Positions 7,388 to 17,200 of a DNA stretch of 64,000 nucleotides are shown one piece after another (within the stretch, counting starts at the first letter, position 1; every line of letters starts with the position of its first letter). A program made the translations under genes and the position numbers. The DNA lies in the NCBI GenBank assembly GCA_934097085.1, contig CAKONK010000007.1, positions 11,947 to 75,946 on the forward strand. The letters are read 5' to 3'. Source of the stretch: an uncultured Bacilli bacterium. GTDB taxonomy: Bacteria; Bacillota_I; Bacilli_A; RF39; UBA660. The notes under the pieces were generated by a model. The model saw only the letters and a program-made list of their open reading frames with translations. It had not been told where the DNA came from and did not search any database.

Positions 7388-8521
7388 TTAATTTTCTTTA
7401 TTTAAACAAATTTTTTTATAAGATGATATAAAATAATCATCGGTCATACCTGATATATAATCAAGTACAATTCTTTCATTAGAACTTTCTAAATATTTTT
7501 TATCCATATTATTTAAGTAAGAATAAAATATTGGACTATCATAATTTTTAGTTTGTAAATCATTTAAGTAACCATTAAATACTGTTCTAAACATATTATT
7601 TATAAATTCTTTTTCTTTAACTGTATAAGCTTTGCCATAAATATGTTCATAGTTAAAGTCCTTTAATTTAGAGATTGCATTAAATACTTCATCACTCATT
7701 TTTATATAACTTTTACCTTCACTTTCAGTTATTATATCAGTAATTATTGTATTAACTATTTCTCTATTAGTTTTACCTAAAACATTTACTATTTCTTTAG
7801 GAATTTCTTCGAAAGATACAAGTCCCATTCTTACACCATCTTCAATATCTCTTCCTAAATAAGCAATTATATCACTTATTCTTACTATGCATCCCTCAAG
7901 GGTCATTGGCCTTAAATATTTTGCTACCTCTAAAGATTTATAAGATTCAAAATATTCCTTTAAAAAATCTTCTTTAGATTTTGGTTTAATATAATATTCA
8001 TTTGATACAAGTTCACCATTATGACACATTATTCCATCAAGCACCTGAAGACTAATATTTTGACCTTTACCATAGTTTTCAACAAACATTAGGTTTCTAA
8101 CACTATTTATGTTATGCATAAAATATCCTTCGCCAACTTCTTTACTTATTTCATTTAAAACTCTTTCACCTACATGTCCAAAAGGTGTGTGTCCTAGGTC
8201 ATGGCCAAGGGCAGCAGCCTCGATTAAATCCTCATTTAAATTAAGCGCTCTTCCTATAGTTCTTGCAATTTTAGATACATACTGCACATGAATCATCCTT
8301 TTTTGAATATGATCATTTTTAGTTTCTGTAAAAACCTGTGTTTTGTCCATATATCTTACATAAGATAGTGAATAAATAATTCTATCTATATCTCTAAAAA
8401 AGCCTGGTCTAAAATCCTCGGATTCCTCTTCGAACCTAATTACTTTATCATCGCTGCAAGCATAATCACTTAAATATTTATTATGTTTACGCATATTTTC
8501 ATATATTTTTTTATCCATCAT
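7388..8521 (-). CDS. HD-superfamily dNTP triphosphohydrolase (Dgt-like)
   Basis: Likely hydrolyses dGTP or other dNTPs to the nucleoside and triphosphate, limiting dNTP pools. The HD signature is clear: HVQYVSKIARTIGR supplies the first His, GHDLGHTPFGHVGE the central HD pair and following His, and VRISDIIAYLGRDIEDG the last Asp. Length (about 377 residues) fits the type-2 dGTPase-like subfamily. Start is one of two adjacent ATGs (8521 or 8518) behind AGGTGA. It lies 25 bases upstream of the M16 pair and is probably co-transcribed with it; a terminator precedes it. Confidence 0.87.
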   Translation of the reverse strand: MMDKKIYENMRKHNKYLSDYACSDDKVIRFEEESEDFRPGFFRDIDRIIYSLSYVRYMDKTQVFTETKNDHIQKRMIHVQYVSKIARTIGRALNLNEDLIEAAALGHDLGHTPFGHVGERVLNEISKEVGEGYFMHNINSVRNLMFVENYGKGQNISLQVLDGIMCHNGELVSNEYYIKPKSKEDFLKEYFESYKSLEVAKYLRPMTLEGCIVRISDIIAYLGRDIEDGVRMGLVSFEEIPKEIVNVLGKTNREIVNTIITDIITESEGKSYIKMSDEVFNAISKLKDFNYEHIYGKAYTVKEKEFINNMFRTVFNGYLNDLQTKNYDSPIFYSYLNNMDKKYLESSNERIVLDYISGMTDDYFISSYKKICLNKEN

Positions 8522-8559
8522 TATCACCTATAAAATATTATATATGATTTTGACTTAAA

Positions 8560-8594
8560 AAAAAAGATAGTTTACATTTTTAGTTTACTATCTT
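8560..8594 (-). terminator. Terminator between the small ORF pair and the dNTPase gene
   Basis: AAGATAGT...ACTATCTT, 8-bp stem, followed on the minus strand by nine T. It overlaps the last codons of the 85-residue ORF. Confidence 0.8.
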
Positions 8595-8829
8595 CATAAA
8601 GATTTAATTCATTTTCACATTCACTTACAAGATTATAAATTAAATTAAGTTTCATATCAATATATCTTATATCACTATTTTTCTCTTCGAAAAGATCTAA
8701 AAATAATTTATGAACAATTGCAATTTTGCAAGAAACCTCTGTAGAACTATCACATTTTCCATAAAGTTCTAAAAGTCTTCTTTTTAAATAATTAATTTTT
8801 TGTTTTTCTTCCTCAGTAAAATTATTCAT
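8572..8829 (-). CDS. Small helical protein of unknown function (85 residues)
   Basis: Predicted all-helical acidic protein (NNFTEEEKQKINYLKRRLLELYGKCD...), ending NLYEDSKLKM. I place the start at ATG 8829, because GGAAGGGAAG in the end of the upstream gene is its best ribosome binding site; a start at 8847 would overlap that gene and has no such site. It directly follows the 77-codon ORF (1-base gap), so the two are translationally coupled. Not recognised. Confidence 0.65.
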   Translation of the reverse strand: MNNFTEEEKQKINYLKRRLLELYGKCDSSTEVSCKIAIVHKLFLDLFEEKNSDIRYIDMKLNLIYNLVSECENELNLYEDSKLKM

Positions 8830-8830
8830 A

Positions 8831-9064
8831 TTATCTTCCCTTCCCATAAGTTTGCTCTAAATTTAAAAGTGCATCTTTTATTTCATCAATAACTTTCTCA
8901 CAATTATAAATTTTCCTTTTAATGTAAGGTATCATTAAAAATTGACCATTTCGCATACATTCATAAATTTGCTTATTATAACGATTAATTTCATCTTGTC
9001 TAATTAAAAGGCCATATTCAAGCATATCTTTATAATGTTTTAACTCATCTTCAGTATATTCCAT
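8831..9064 (-). CDS. Small helical protein of unknown function (77 residues)
   Basis: Helical, charged protein (EYTEDELKHYKDMLEYGLLIRQDEI...), without signal or membrane segments. It starts at ATG 9064 behind TAAGGAGGGTTT, a strong ribosome binding site. It forms a two-gene unit with the 85-codon ORF and ends at its own terminator. The two could be partners, but no family is recognised. Confidence 0.65.
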   Translation of the reverse strand: MEYTEDELKHYKDMLEYGLLIRQDEINRYNKQIYECMRNGQFLMIPYIKRKIYNCEKVIDEIKDALLNLEQTYGKGR

Positions 9065-9102
9065 AAACCCTCCTTAGGTAATTAATATTATACTATAAAT
9101 GA

Positions 9103-10374
9103 TTATGGTTTTAAAGAGGTAATTGGCAAGATATAAATACCTGTTTCAGGATCTTTTGCAACTGCATTAAAAGTTCCAGTAATTATGCACATAAGCTTTG
9201 GCTTTTTTACCATATTATTGTGAAATTTTAATAAATTTTTCTTTGCCTCATTGATTGCATCGATACCACCTAATTTAATTTCCACTGCAGCATATTCCCC
9301 ACTTTCAAACTCAAGAATTGAATCAACCTCTAAACCTGAAACATTATCTCTAAAATGATATAACTTTCCATTTAAATATTCCATATATATTCTTAAGTCT
9401 CTTTCAACTAAAGATTCAAACATAAAACCAAAAGTTTTAATATCATTAATTAATTTGTCAGCATTTAGATTAAGTACAGCGCAAGCAAGAGATGGATCCG
9501 TAAAATGTCTTTTAGATGATTTGCCAAGTCTTTCTGGGCTTCTATAATTTGATGAGTATGCTGGTTGATTTTCTATCAAATTTAATCTATCTAGTACATC
9601 TAAATAATCATTTAAAGTTATTCTACTTTCTAACATTTCATCATTATTTGAATAAGTTTCTATATCATTTAATAGAGTATTGTTATTTGCAATAGTAGAT
9701 TCATTTCTAGCCAGTGACATTAAAAGCATCAACATTTTATTCCTATCTCTTTTTTTATCATCATTTATATCTTTATCTACAATAGATTTGATATAGTTTT
9801 TTGGAATTAATAAATAATTATCATTATCTAAGTTTCTTGGCCAACCGCCACGAAGAATGAGTTTAGCAATTGTCTGTAAATCTTTTTTATCGGTTGAACA
9901 ATTTTTTTGAACATCATTATACATATTCATCAAAGATGCTTTACCATCGGAATCTTTAGATTCAAACAAACTCATTGTATACATATTTATTTTGCCAATT
10001 CTACCAGCACCAGAATGAAATATTTCTTTATTTTTTTCATCATTTAATTGAGTAGAACAAGTTAAAATATAATTTCCATTATTAGTAGTTTCATCGCATT
10101 TTCTTCTTACTTTATCCCATACTTTTGGTACCAAATGCCATTCGTCAATTAATTCAGGTTTTTCTTTATCTAAAATTAAATTAGGATCTATTAATGCCTG
10201 TGCTTTAACATCTTCATCATCTAAAAAAACTCTACTTTTTGCAAATTTTGATGAGGTCCAGGTCTTACCACACCATTTAGGACCCTCAACTGAAACAGCA
10301 CCAAAAGTGTTTAAATACTCAATAAAATTTTTCTCAATTAATCTTTCTAAATATTCATTTTCATTGTAATTCAT
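9103..10374 (-). CDS. AAA_14/DUF4143 ATPase with PD-(D/E)XK-like C-terminus (copy 1)
   Basis: Stand-alone ATPase with an N-terminal P-loop (VEGPKWCGKT, about residues 30-40), a Walker B-like LIDEW and a sensor-like LTCSTQL. The C-terminal DUF4143 region includes a nuclease-like D...E-x-K arrangement (VDSILEF then AAVEIKLG). The family is widespread, patchy in distribution and of unsettled function; roles in defence or element maintenance have been suggested. It resembles the copy at 47898-49166. Three 23-bp direct repeats lie 54-122 bases upstream, probably an operator region. It lies between rpoC and the 77/85-codon pair and looks like an insertion there. Confidence 0.85.
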   Translation of the reverse strand: MNYNENEYLERLIEKNFIEYLNTFGAVSVEGPKWCGKTWTSSKFAKSRVFLDDEDVKAQALIDPNLILDKEKPELIDEWHLVPKVWDKVRRKCDETTNNGNYILTCSTQLNDEKNKEIFHSGAGRIGKINMYTMSLFESKDSDGKASLMNMYNDVQKNCSTDKKDLQTIAKLILRGGWPRNLDNDNYLLIPKNYIKSIVDKDINDDKKRDRNKMLMLLMSLARNESTIANNNTLLNDIETYSNNDEMLESRITLNDYLDVLDRLNLIENQPAYSSNYRSPERLGKSSKRHFTDPSLACAVLNLNADKLINDIKTFGFMFESLVERDLRIYMEYLNGKLYHFRDNVSGLEVDSILEFESGEYAAVEIKLGGIDAINEAKKNLLKFHNNMVKKPKLMCIITGTFNAVAKDPETGIYILPITSLKP

Positions 10375-10427
10375 ATTATCACCAACCTACTTTAATGATA
10401 TCACATTTTTATCTTTTGTCAATGTTT

Positions 10428-10496
10428 ACTATACATTTTTTAAGACTTTTACTATACACTTTTTAAGGTTTTCAATATACATTTTTTAAGATATAA
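10428..10496. repeat. Three 23-bp direct repeats upstream of ATPase copy 1
   Basis: Units begin at 10428, 10451 and 10474, an exact 23-bp spacing. The common core on the plus strand is TATACA-T/C-TTTTTAAG. The last unit runs into the rpoC terminator. Spacing of about two helical turns suits a multimeric DNA-binding protein. Confidence 0.75.
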
Positions 10497-10525
10497 AAAA
10501 GAAGAAACTAATTTGTTTCCTCTTC
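10495..10525 (-). terminator. Terminator of the rpoB-rpoC operon
   Basis: GAAGAGGAAAC/GTTTCTTC stem with a one-base bulge and loop AAATTA, followed by T6 on the minus strand. It overlaps the rpoC stop codon. Confidence 0.75.
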
Positions 10526-13500
10526 ATTTGTTTCTTCAGAAACTATTTCATCTTTAGAAGTTTGAACTTCCTCTTCAGTAGTTACTTCTTCAGTTTTAGG
10601 TTCTTCATTAACTTCAGGTTTCTCATCCATTAAATTTTCCTCTAAAGCTTCAGTTGCATCAGTTTCCATAAATTGTTTTTCAAGAGCAATATCAATATTT
10701 GAATATTCAGTAGCACCAGTACCTGCAGGGATAAGTTTACCAATAATAACGTTTTCTTTTAAACCTTTTAAGTAGTCAACTTTACCTTTAATAGCAGCAT
10801 CTGTAAGTACTCTTGTAGTCTCTTGGAATGAAGCAGCAGATAAGAATGAATCAGTTTCAAGAGATGATTTAGTAATACCAAGCATAATTGGAAGTCCTTT
10901 AGCAGGAACACCACCTGCAAGAAGTACTGGTTTGTTTCCTTCATTAAATGTTTTAAGTGAAACAGATAAGCCCTCAACAAATTTAGTATCTCCTGGATCT
11001 AAGATTCTCATCTTATTAATCATTCTCTTAACAATAATTTCAATATGTTTATCGTTGATATCAACACCTTGAAGTTTATATACACTTTGAATTTCTTTTA
11101 GAATGTATTCTTGAGCAGTAAGTGGGTCAGTAACAGCAAGTAATTCTTTAGGTGCAATAACACCTTCAGTAAGTTTATCTCCTGCTTCAACTTTATCACC
11201 AACACTAACTCTAAGTTTCATATTATAAAGTGTTGTATGTTCTCTAGAACCAGCATCATTTGCAACTGTGATAATATGTTTACCACCATTTTCCTCAATT
11301 TTAGTTACTGTACCAGTAATTTCAGAAATAGTAGCTTTATATTTAGGAGTTCTAGCCTCAAATAATTCTTCAACTCTTGGAAGACCTTGTGTAATATCAT
11401 CTTCACCTGCAACTCCACCTTTGTGGAAGTTTTTCATTGTAAGCTGAGTACCAGGTTCACCAATTGATTGAGCAGACATAATACCTACAGCTTCACCAGT
11501 TTCAACTAAGTTACCTGTAGCAAGGTTTCTACCATAACATTTTTGACAAACACCGTTTTCAGTTTTACAAGTAAGTGAAGAACGAATTTCAACTTGTTTA
11601 ATACCAGCCTTTTTAACTTTTTGAACAACTGCTTCAGTAATCATTTCACCAGATTCACATAATACCTTTTTGGTTTCTGGATCAATAATCTTTTTAGCTG
11701 CAAATCTTCCTAAAATTCTTTCTTCAAGAGGTTCGATAACTGAACCATCTTTATCATTTAATAAGTCTTTAACAACTACACCATGGATTGAACCGCAATC
11801 ATGTTCTTTAACAATAATATCTTGAGCAACATCTACAAGTCTTCTTGTTAAGTAACCAGAGTCGGCAGTTTTTAAAGCAGTATCGGCAACACCTTTTCTT
11901 GAACCATGTGTTGATAAGAAGAATTCTAGAACTGAAAGTCCTTCCATAAATGATGATGTAATCGGAATTTCAACTGTATCACCATTTGGTTTAGCCATTA
12001 AGCCTTTAAGACCTGCAAGTTGAGTAAAGTTTGTAACCTCACCACGAGCTCCTGAATTCATCATCATGAATATTGGGTTATCAAAATCGCCAGCACTCAT
12101 TTCTTTGAATTCATTTTTTACATTCTCAGTACATTTAGACCAAATTGCAATAACAGCTTCATGTCTTTCTTCTTTAGTAATAATACCTCGTTTAAATTGT
12201 TTATTAACTTTATCTACAGCTGCTTTTGCCTCTGCAATAAATTCTTCTTTCTTATGTGTAGTTTTGATATCAGCATAAGATACTGTAATACCTGCTATAG
12301 TTGAATATTTAAATCCTTGATCTTTTAATTTATCAAGCATAATAGATGTTTCAGTAGTACGATATCTTTTAAATACTTGAGCAATTAATGATTTTAATGT
12401 TCCTTTTACAAAAGGTGATACTAAAGGCATTTCTTTAATAGCCTGTGGAATATTAGTTCCAGGTTCTAAGAAATATTTCATTGGAGTAATACCTTCGATA
12501 TTATCTTTTGTAGGTTCATTCATAAATGGGAATGAATCTGGGAATATTTCATTAAATTTAAGTTTTCCTACAGTTGTAACTAAATATTTACCTTGTTGTT
12601 CATCAGTAAATAACTTATGTTTAAATGAACTTGCTGGTATAGCAATTCTTGTATGTAAAGTAATTTCTCTTCTTTCATAAGCCATTAATGCTTCATTTTC
12701 ATCTTTAAATACTCTACCTTCGCCTTCTTCTCCAGCTTTTTCAATAGTTAAATAACAGTTACCAAGTACCATATCTTGTGAAGGTGTAACAATTGGTTTT
12801 CCATCTTTTGGATTTAAAATATTGTTAGCGCCAAGCATTAGAAGTCTTGCTTCTGCTTTTGCTTCCTCAGAAAGTGGTACGTGAACAGCCATTTGGTCAC
12901 CATCGAAGTCAGCGTTAAATGCAGCACATACAAGTGGATGTAGTCTAATTGCTTTACCACCAATTAATATTGGTTCAAATGCTTGAATACCAAGTCTATG
13001 TAGAGTTGGAGCACGGTTAAGCATTACAGGATGTTCAGTTATAACATCCTCGACTATATCCCAAACACATTCATTTCTAGTTTCAATTAATTTTTTTGCT
13101 CCTTTAATATTATGAGCAAGTCCTCTTTCTACTAAACCATGAATAACATGTGGTTTAAATAGTTCAAGAGCCATTTCTTTTGGAAGACCACATTGATACA
13201 TTTTAAGGCTTGGTCCAACAACGATAACTGAACGGCCTGAGTAATCAACTCTCTTACCAAGTAAGTTTTGTCTAAAACGACCTTGTTTTCCTTTAAGCAT
13301 TGAAGATAAACTCTTAAGTGGTCTATTCGAAGATGCTGTTACACTTCTTCCTCTTCTACCATTATCAAGTAGTGAATCAACTGCCTCTTGAAGCATTCTC
13401 TTTTCATTTTGAACAATGATTGATGGAGCACCAAGTTCAAGAAGTTTTTTAAGACGATTATTACGGTTAATAATTCTTCTATAAAGGTCATTTAAATCAG

Positions 13501-14254
13501 ATGTAGCAAATCTACCACCATCTAGTTGAAGCATAGGTCTAAGCTCTGGAGGTATAACTGGAATAACATCAAGTACCATCCATTCAGGCTTATTACCAGA
13601 TTCAATAAATGAATCTAAGCAATCTAGTCTTTTAACAAGACGTACTCTTTTTTGTCCAGTTGTATTTTCAAGTTCTTCATGAACTTTTTCAATTTCTTTT
13701 TTAAGGTCAACTTGTTTAAGTAGTTCCTTAATTGCTTCAGCACCCATTCCAACTTTAAATGTATTACCATATTTTTCATATAAATTTCTATATTCTTTAT
13801 CAGAAATAGTTTGTTTATGTTCAAGTGGAGCTGTTCCTGGATCAATTACTACATAACTTACGAAATATAATACTTCTTCCAAATCTCTTGGAGACATATC
13901 TAGTACAAGACCCATTTTAGATGGAACACCCTTAAAGAACCAGATGTGAGAACATGGTGCAGCAAGTTCAATGTGTCCCATTCTTTCTCTTCTTACTTTA
14001 GAAAGAGTAACCTCTACACCACATCTATCACATATAATATTTTTATATCTAAGTCTTTTGTATTTTCCACAGCTACATTCAAAATCTTTTGTAGGTCCGA
14101 AAATCTTTTCACAGAATAATCCGTCTCTTTCTGGTTTTAATGTACGATAGTTAATTGTTTCAGGTTTTTTAACTTCGCCATAAGACCAAGAACGAATCTT
14201 TTCAGGGGATGCTATGGAAACTTTAATTCCCTTAAAGTTACTAACATCTATCAT
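10508..14254 (-). CDS. rpoC: DNA-directed RNA polymerase subunit beta'
   Basis: Largest catalytic subunit of RNA polymerase, 1248 residues. Visible hallmarks: the N-terminal zinc ribbon (CSCGKYKRL...ICDRCG), the clamp/lid region with GRRGRSVT and GKQGRFRQNLLGKRVDYSGRS, and the active-site NADFDGDQMAVH, whose three Asp bind catalytic Mg2+. The bridge-helix/trigger-loop region and the second Cys cluster (CKTENGVCQKCYG) follow. The C-terminus carries an acidic Glu/Thr-rich tail of about 50 residues. It starts at ATG 14254, overlapping the rpoB stop by one base (TAATG), typical of translational coupling. Confidence 0.99.
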   Translation of the reverse strand: MIDVSNFKGIKVSIASPEKIRSWSYGEVKKPETINYRTLKPERDGLFCEKIFGPTKDFECSCGKYKRLRYKNIICDRCGVEVTLSKVRRERMGHIELAAPCSHIWFFKGVPSKMGLVLDMSPRDLEEVLYFVSYVVIDPGTAPLEHKQTISDKEYRNLYEKYGNTFKVGMGAEAIKELLKQVDLKKEIEKVHEELENTTGQKRVRLVKRLDCLDSFIESGNKPEWMVLDVIPVIPPELRPMLQLDGGRFATSDLNDLYRRIINRNNRLKKLLELGAPSIIVQNEKRMLQEAVDSLLDNGRRGRSVTASSNRPLKSLSSMLKGKQGRFRQNLLGKRVDYSGRSVIVVGPSLKMYQCGLPKEMALELFKPHVIHGLVERGLAHNIKGAKKLIETRNECVWDIVEDVITEHPVMLNRAPTLHRLGIQAFEPILIGGKAIRLHPLVCAAFNADFDGDQMAVHVPLSEEAKAEARLLMLGANNILNPKDGKPIVTPSQDMVLGNCYLTIEKAGEEGEGRVFKDENEALMAYERREITLHTRIAIPASSFKHKLFTDEQQGKYLVTTVGKLKFNEIFPDSFPFMNEPTKDNIEGITPMKYFLEPGTNIPQAIKEMPLVSPFVKGTLKSLIAQVFKRYRTTETSIMLDKLKDQGFKYSTIAGITVSYADIKTTHKKEEFIAEAKAAVDKVNKQFKRGIITKEERHEAVIAIWSKCTENVKNEFKEMSAGDFDNPIFMMMNSGARGEVTNFTQLAGLKGLMAKPNGDTVEIPITSSFMEGLSVLEFFLSTHGSRKGVADTALKTADSGYLTRRLVDVAQDIIVKEHDCGSIHGVVVKDLLNDKDGSVIEPLEERILGRFAAKKIIDPETKKVLCESGEMITEAVVQKVKKAGIKQVEIRSSLTCKTENGVCQKCYGRNLATGNLVETGEAVGIMSAQSIGEPGTQLTMKNFHKGGVAGEDDITQGLPRVEELFEARTPKYKATISEITGTVTKIEENGGKHIITVANDAGSREHTTLYNMKLRVSVGDKVEAGDKLTEGVIAPKELLAVTDPLTAQEYILKEIQSVYKLQGVDINDKHIEIIVKRMINKMRILDPGDTKFVEGLSVSLKTFNEGNKPVLLAGGVPAKGLPIMLGITKSSLETDSFLSAASFQETTRVLTDAAIKGKVDYLKGLKENVIIGKLIPAGTGATEYSNIDIALEKQFMETDATEALEENLMDEKPEVNEEPKTEEVTTEEEVQTSKDEIVSEETNEEETN

Positions 14255-17200
14255 TATTCTTCACCTTCCCCTTCCATATCATCTATATCATCTGGAAATT
14301 CCAAATCATCAAGTGATGGTTCTTCATCTTCATCATCATCATCAAAGTCATCTTCCTCTTCATCAATTGGTTTACTTGGTTCAGGAAGTACTTCTTCTTC
14401 AGTAGATAAATCAATTTCATCTATTCTTAAATTATCATTAGATTCATCATCTTTTTCTTCAATATCTTTAAATTCTAATAATTCATCATCATTTGTAAGA
14501 ACTTGTACATCTAAGCATAATGCTTGGAATTCTTTAACAAGTACTCTAAAGCTTTCTGGAACACCCGCTTGATTAACAAGTTTACCTTTTACTAAAGCTT
14601 CATATACTTTAACACGGCCTACAATATCATCAGCTTTAACAGTTAAGATTTCTTGAAGTACATGAGCAGCACCATAAGCATAAAGTGCCCAAACCTCCAT
14701 TTCTCCAAATCTTTGTCCACCAAATTGTGCTTTACCACCTAATGGTTGTTGAGTAATAACACTATAAGGTCCTGTTGCTCTTGCATGAAGTTTATCATCA
14801 ACCATATGGTGAAGTTTAATCATATACATAACACCAACGGCAATTTTATTATCAAATGGTTCACCAGTACGTCCATCATATAAAGTCATCTTACCATCAG
14901 GACTCATCTTAGCATCTTTCATTTGCTCAGATACATCTTCCCAAGTAGCAGAGTCAAATACTGGAGTAGCATAATGTCTACCTAAAATCTTACCAGCCAT
15001 TCCTAAATGAAGTTCTAGAATTTGACCAACGTTCATACGAGATGGAACACCAAGTGGGTTAAGCATAATGTCTACTGGACGACCATCTGGCATAAATGGC
15101 ATATCTTCTTCAGGTACTACTAAAGAAATAACTCCTTTATTACCATGTCTTCCTGACATTTTATCTCCAACTTGAATTTTTCTCTTTTGAACTATATAAA
15201 CTCTTATAACCTTTTGAACACCTGCAGCAAGTTCATCTGAATTTTCTTTTGTATAAATTTGTACATCATGAACAATACCATCAGCACCATGATCTACTCT
15301 AAGTGAAGTATCTCTAACTTCTCTGGTTTTTTCGCCAAAGATTGCATGAAGTAGTTTTTCTTCAGAAGTAAGTTCTTGCATTCCTTTTGGAGTTACTTTA
15401 CCAACAAGAATATCGCCTTCTCTAACTTCTGTACCTATTCTTACAATACCATCAGCATCAAGATTTTTACGAGCATCTTCAGAAACATTTGGTATATCAC
15501 GAGTAATTTCTTCAGGTCCTAGTTTTGTATCACGACATTCAATATCATAGTGAGAAATATGAAGTGAAGTATAAGCATCATCTTTAACAAGTCTTTCATT
15601 TAAGATAACAGCATCTTCATAGTTATAACCTTCGAATGTCATGAAGGCAACCGTCATATTTTTACCTAAAGCAAGTTCTCCTTTATCACAAGAAGGACCA
15701 TCAGCAATAACTTGTCCAGCGTGAACTTTATCGCCTGCTTTAACAATTGGTCTATGGTTTACACAAGTTGAGGCATTACTTCTTTCAAATGTAGAAAGAT
15801 AATAAGTATCACATGATTTACCATTATTTATAACAATTTTTTTACTATCAGCATAATCAACTACACCAGCAGTTTTAGAAAGTACACAACTTCCTGATGA
15901 TGATGCAGCAATATATTCAACACCAGTACCAACTATTGGAGCTTCACTTGTAAGAAGTGGAACTGCTTGTCTTTGCATGTTTGCACCCATAAGTGTTCTT
16001 TTTGCATCATCGAATTCCAAGAATGGAATACAACTTGTAGTTACTGCAACAACTTGACTTGGAGCAACATCGACATAATCAACTTCTTCACGTTTAACAA
16101 TTACGTTATCACCATTAACACGTACAAGAACTTCATCATCAATAATTCTATTATCTTTATCAAGTTTTACAGTTGCTTGAGAAATATAATAATCAGTTTC
16201 TTCATCAGCAGTCATATAAATTATATCTTTATCAACAACGCCATTATTTACTTTATGGTAAGGAGTTGTAATAAATCCATATTCATTAACTTTAGCATAA
16301 CCAGCAAGTGATGTAATAAGACCTATATTTTGTCCCTCTGGTGATTCAATTGGACATATTCTTCCATAGTGAGATGAGTTAACATCTCTTACTTCCATAC
16401 CAGCTCTTTCTCTTGAAAGTCCTCCAGGTCCTAAAGAAGAAAGTCTTCTTTTATCTGTAAGTTCAGCAATTGGGTTAACTTGATCCATAAACTTAGAAAG
16501 TTGTGATGAACCAAAGAACTCTTTTAATACTGCAGTTACAGGTCTAATATTAATTAATGTTTTTGGTGTAACATTTTCAAGTTCTTGAGTAGTCATTCTT
16601 TCACGAATAACTCTTTCCATACGAGCCATACCAACTCTAAATTGATTTTCAACTAGCTCACCTACTTGTCTTACACGTCTATTTCCTAAATGATCGATTT
16701 CATCTTCATTACCAATATTATAATGTAAATCAATATAATATGATAAAGATGCATAAACATCAGGAATAGTAAGTCTTTTTTCAGTTACACTACTATCAGT
16801 TCCAATTAAAGTAAGAACTTTTTTACCATCAATTTTATCATATACTTTTAATGTTTGAATCATTTTAAAATCATCAAGTTCTTCATTAATTGTAGCTTCT
16901 TTTAAATTTAATCCACCAGCAAAAGCAACTTTTAACTTTTCAAGAATATCTTTAGTAATAACATCACCTTTTTTAGCAATTTCTTCACCATTAAATTTAA
17001 TGTTTTCAGCTAAAGTACATCCAAGTATTCTTTCACAAATAAACATTTTTTTGTTAAATTTGTATCTTCCTACTTTTGCTAAATCATAACGGAATCTATC
17101 AAAGAATCTAGTGATTAATTGGTTTTTAGCACTATCAATAGTCGCAGGTTCTCCTGGACGAAGTTTTTCATAAATCTCAAGTAGTGCTTCATCAGTATTA

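Noticed and set aside
15967..16311. 114-codon ORF antisense to rpoB, and similar long ORFs opposite the acidic tails (14214-14405, 55093-55281)
   Set aside because: They arise from codon bias or repeats of the real gene on the other strand, lack ribosome binding sites and have odd composition.
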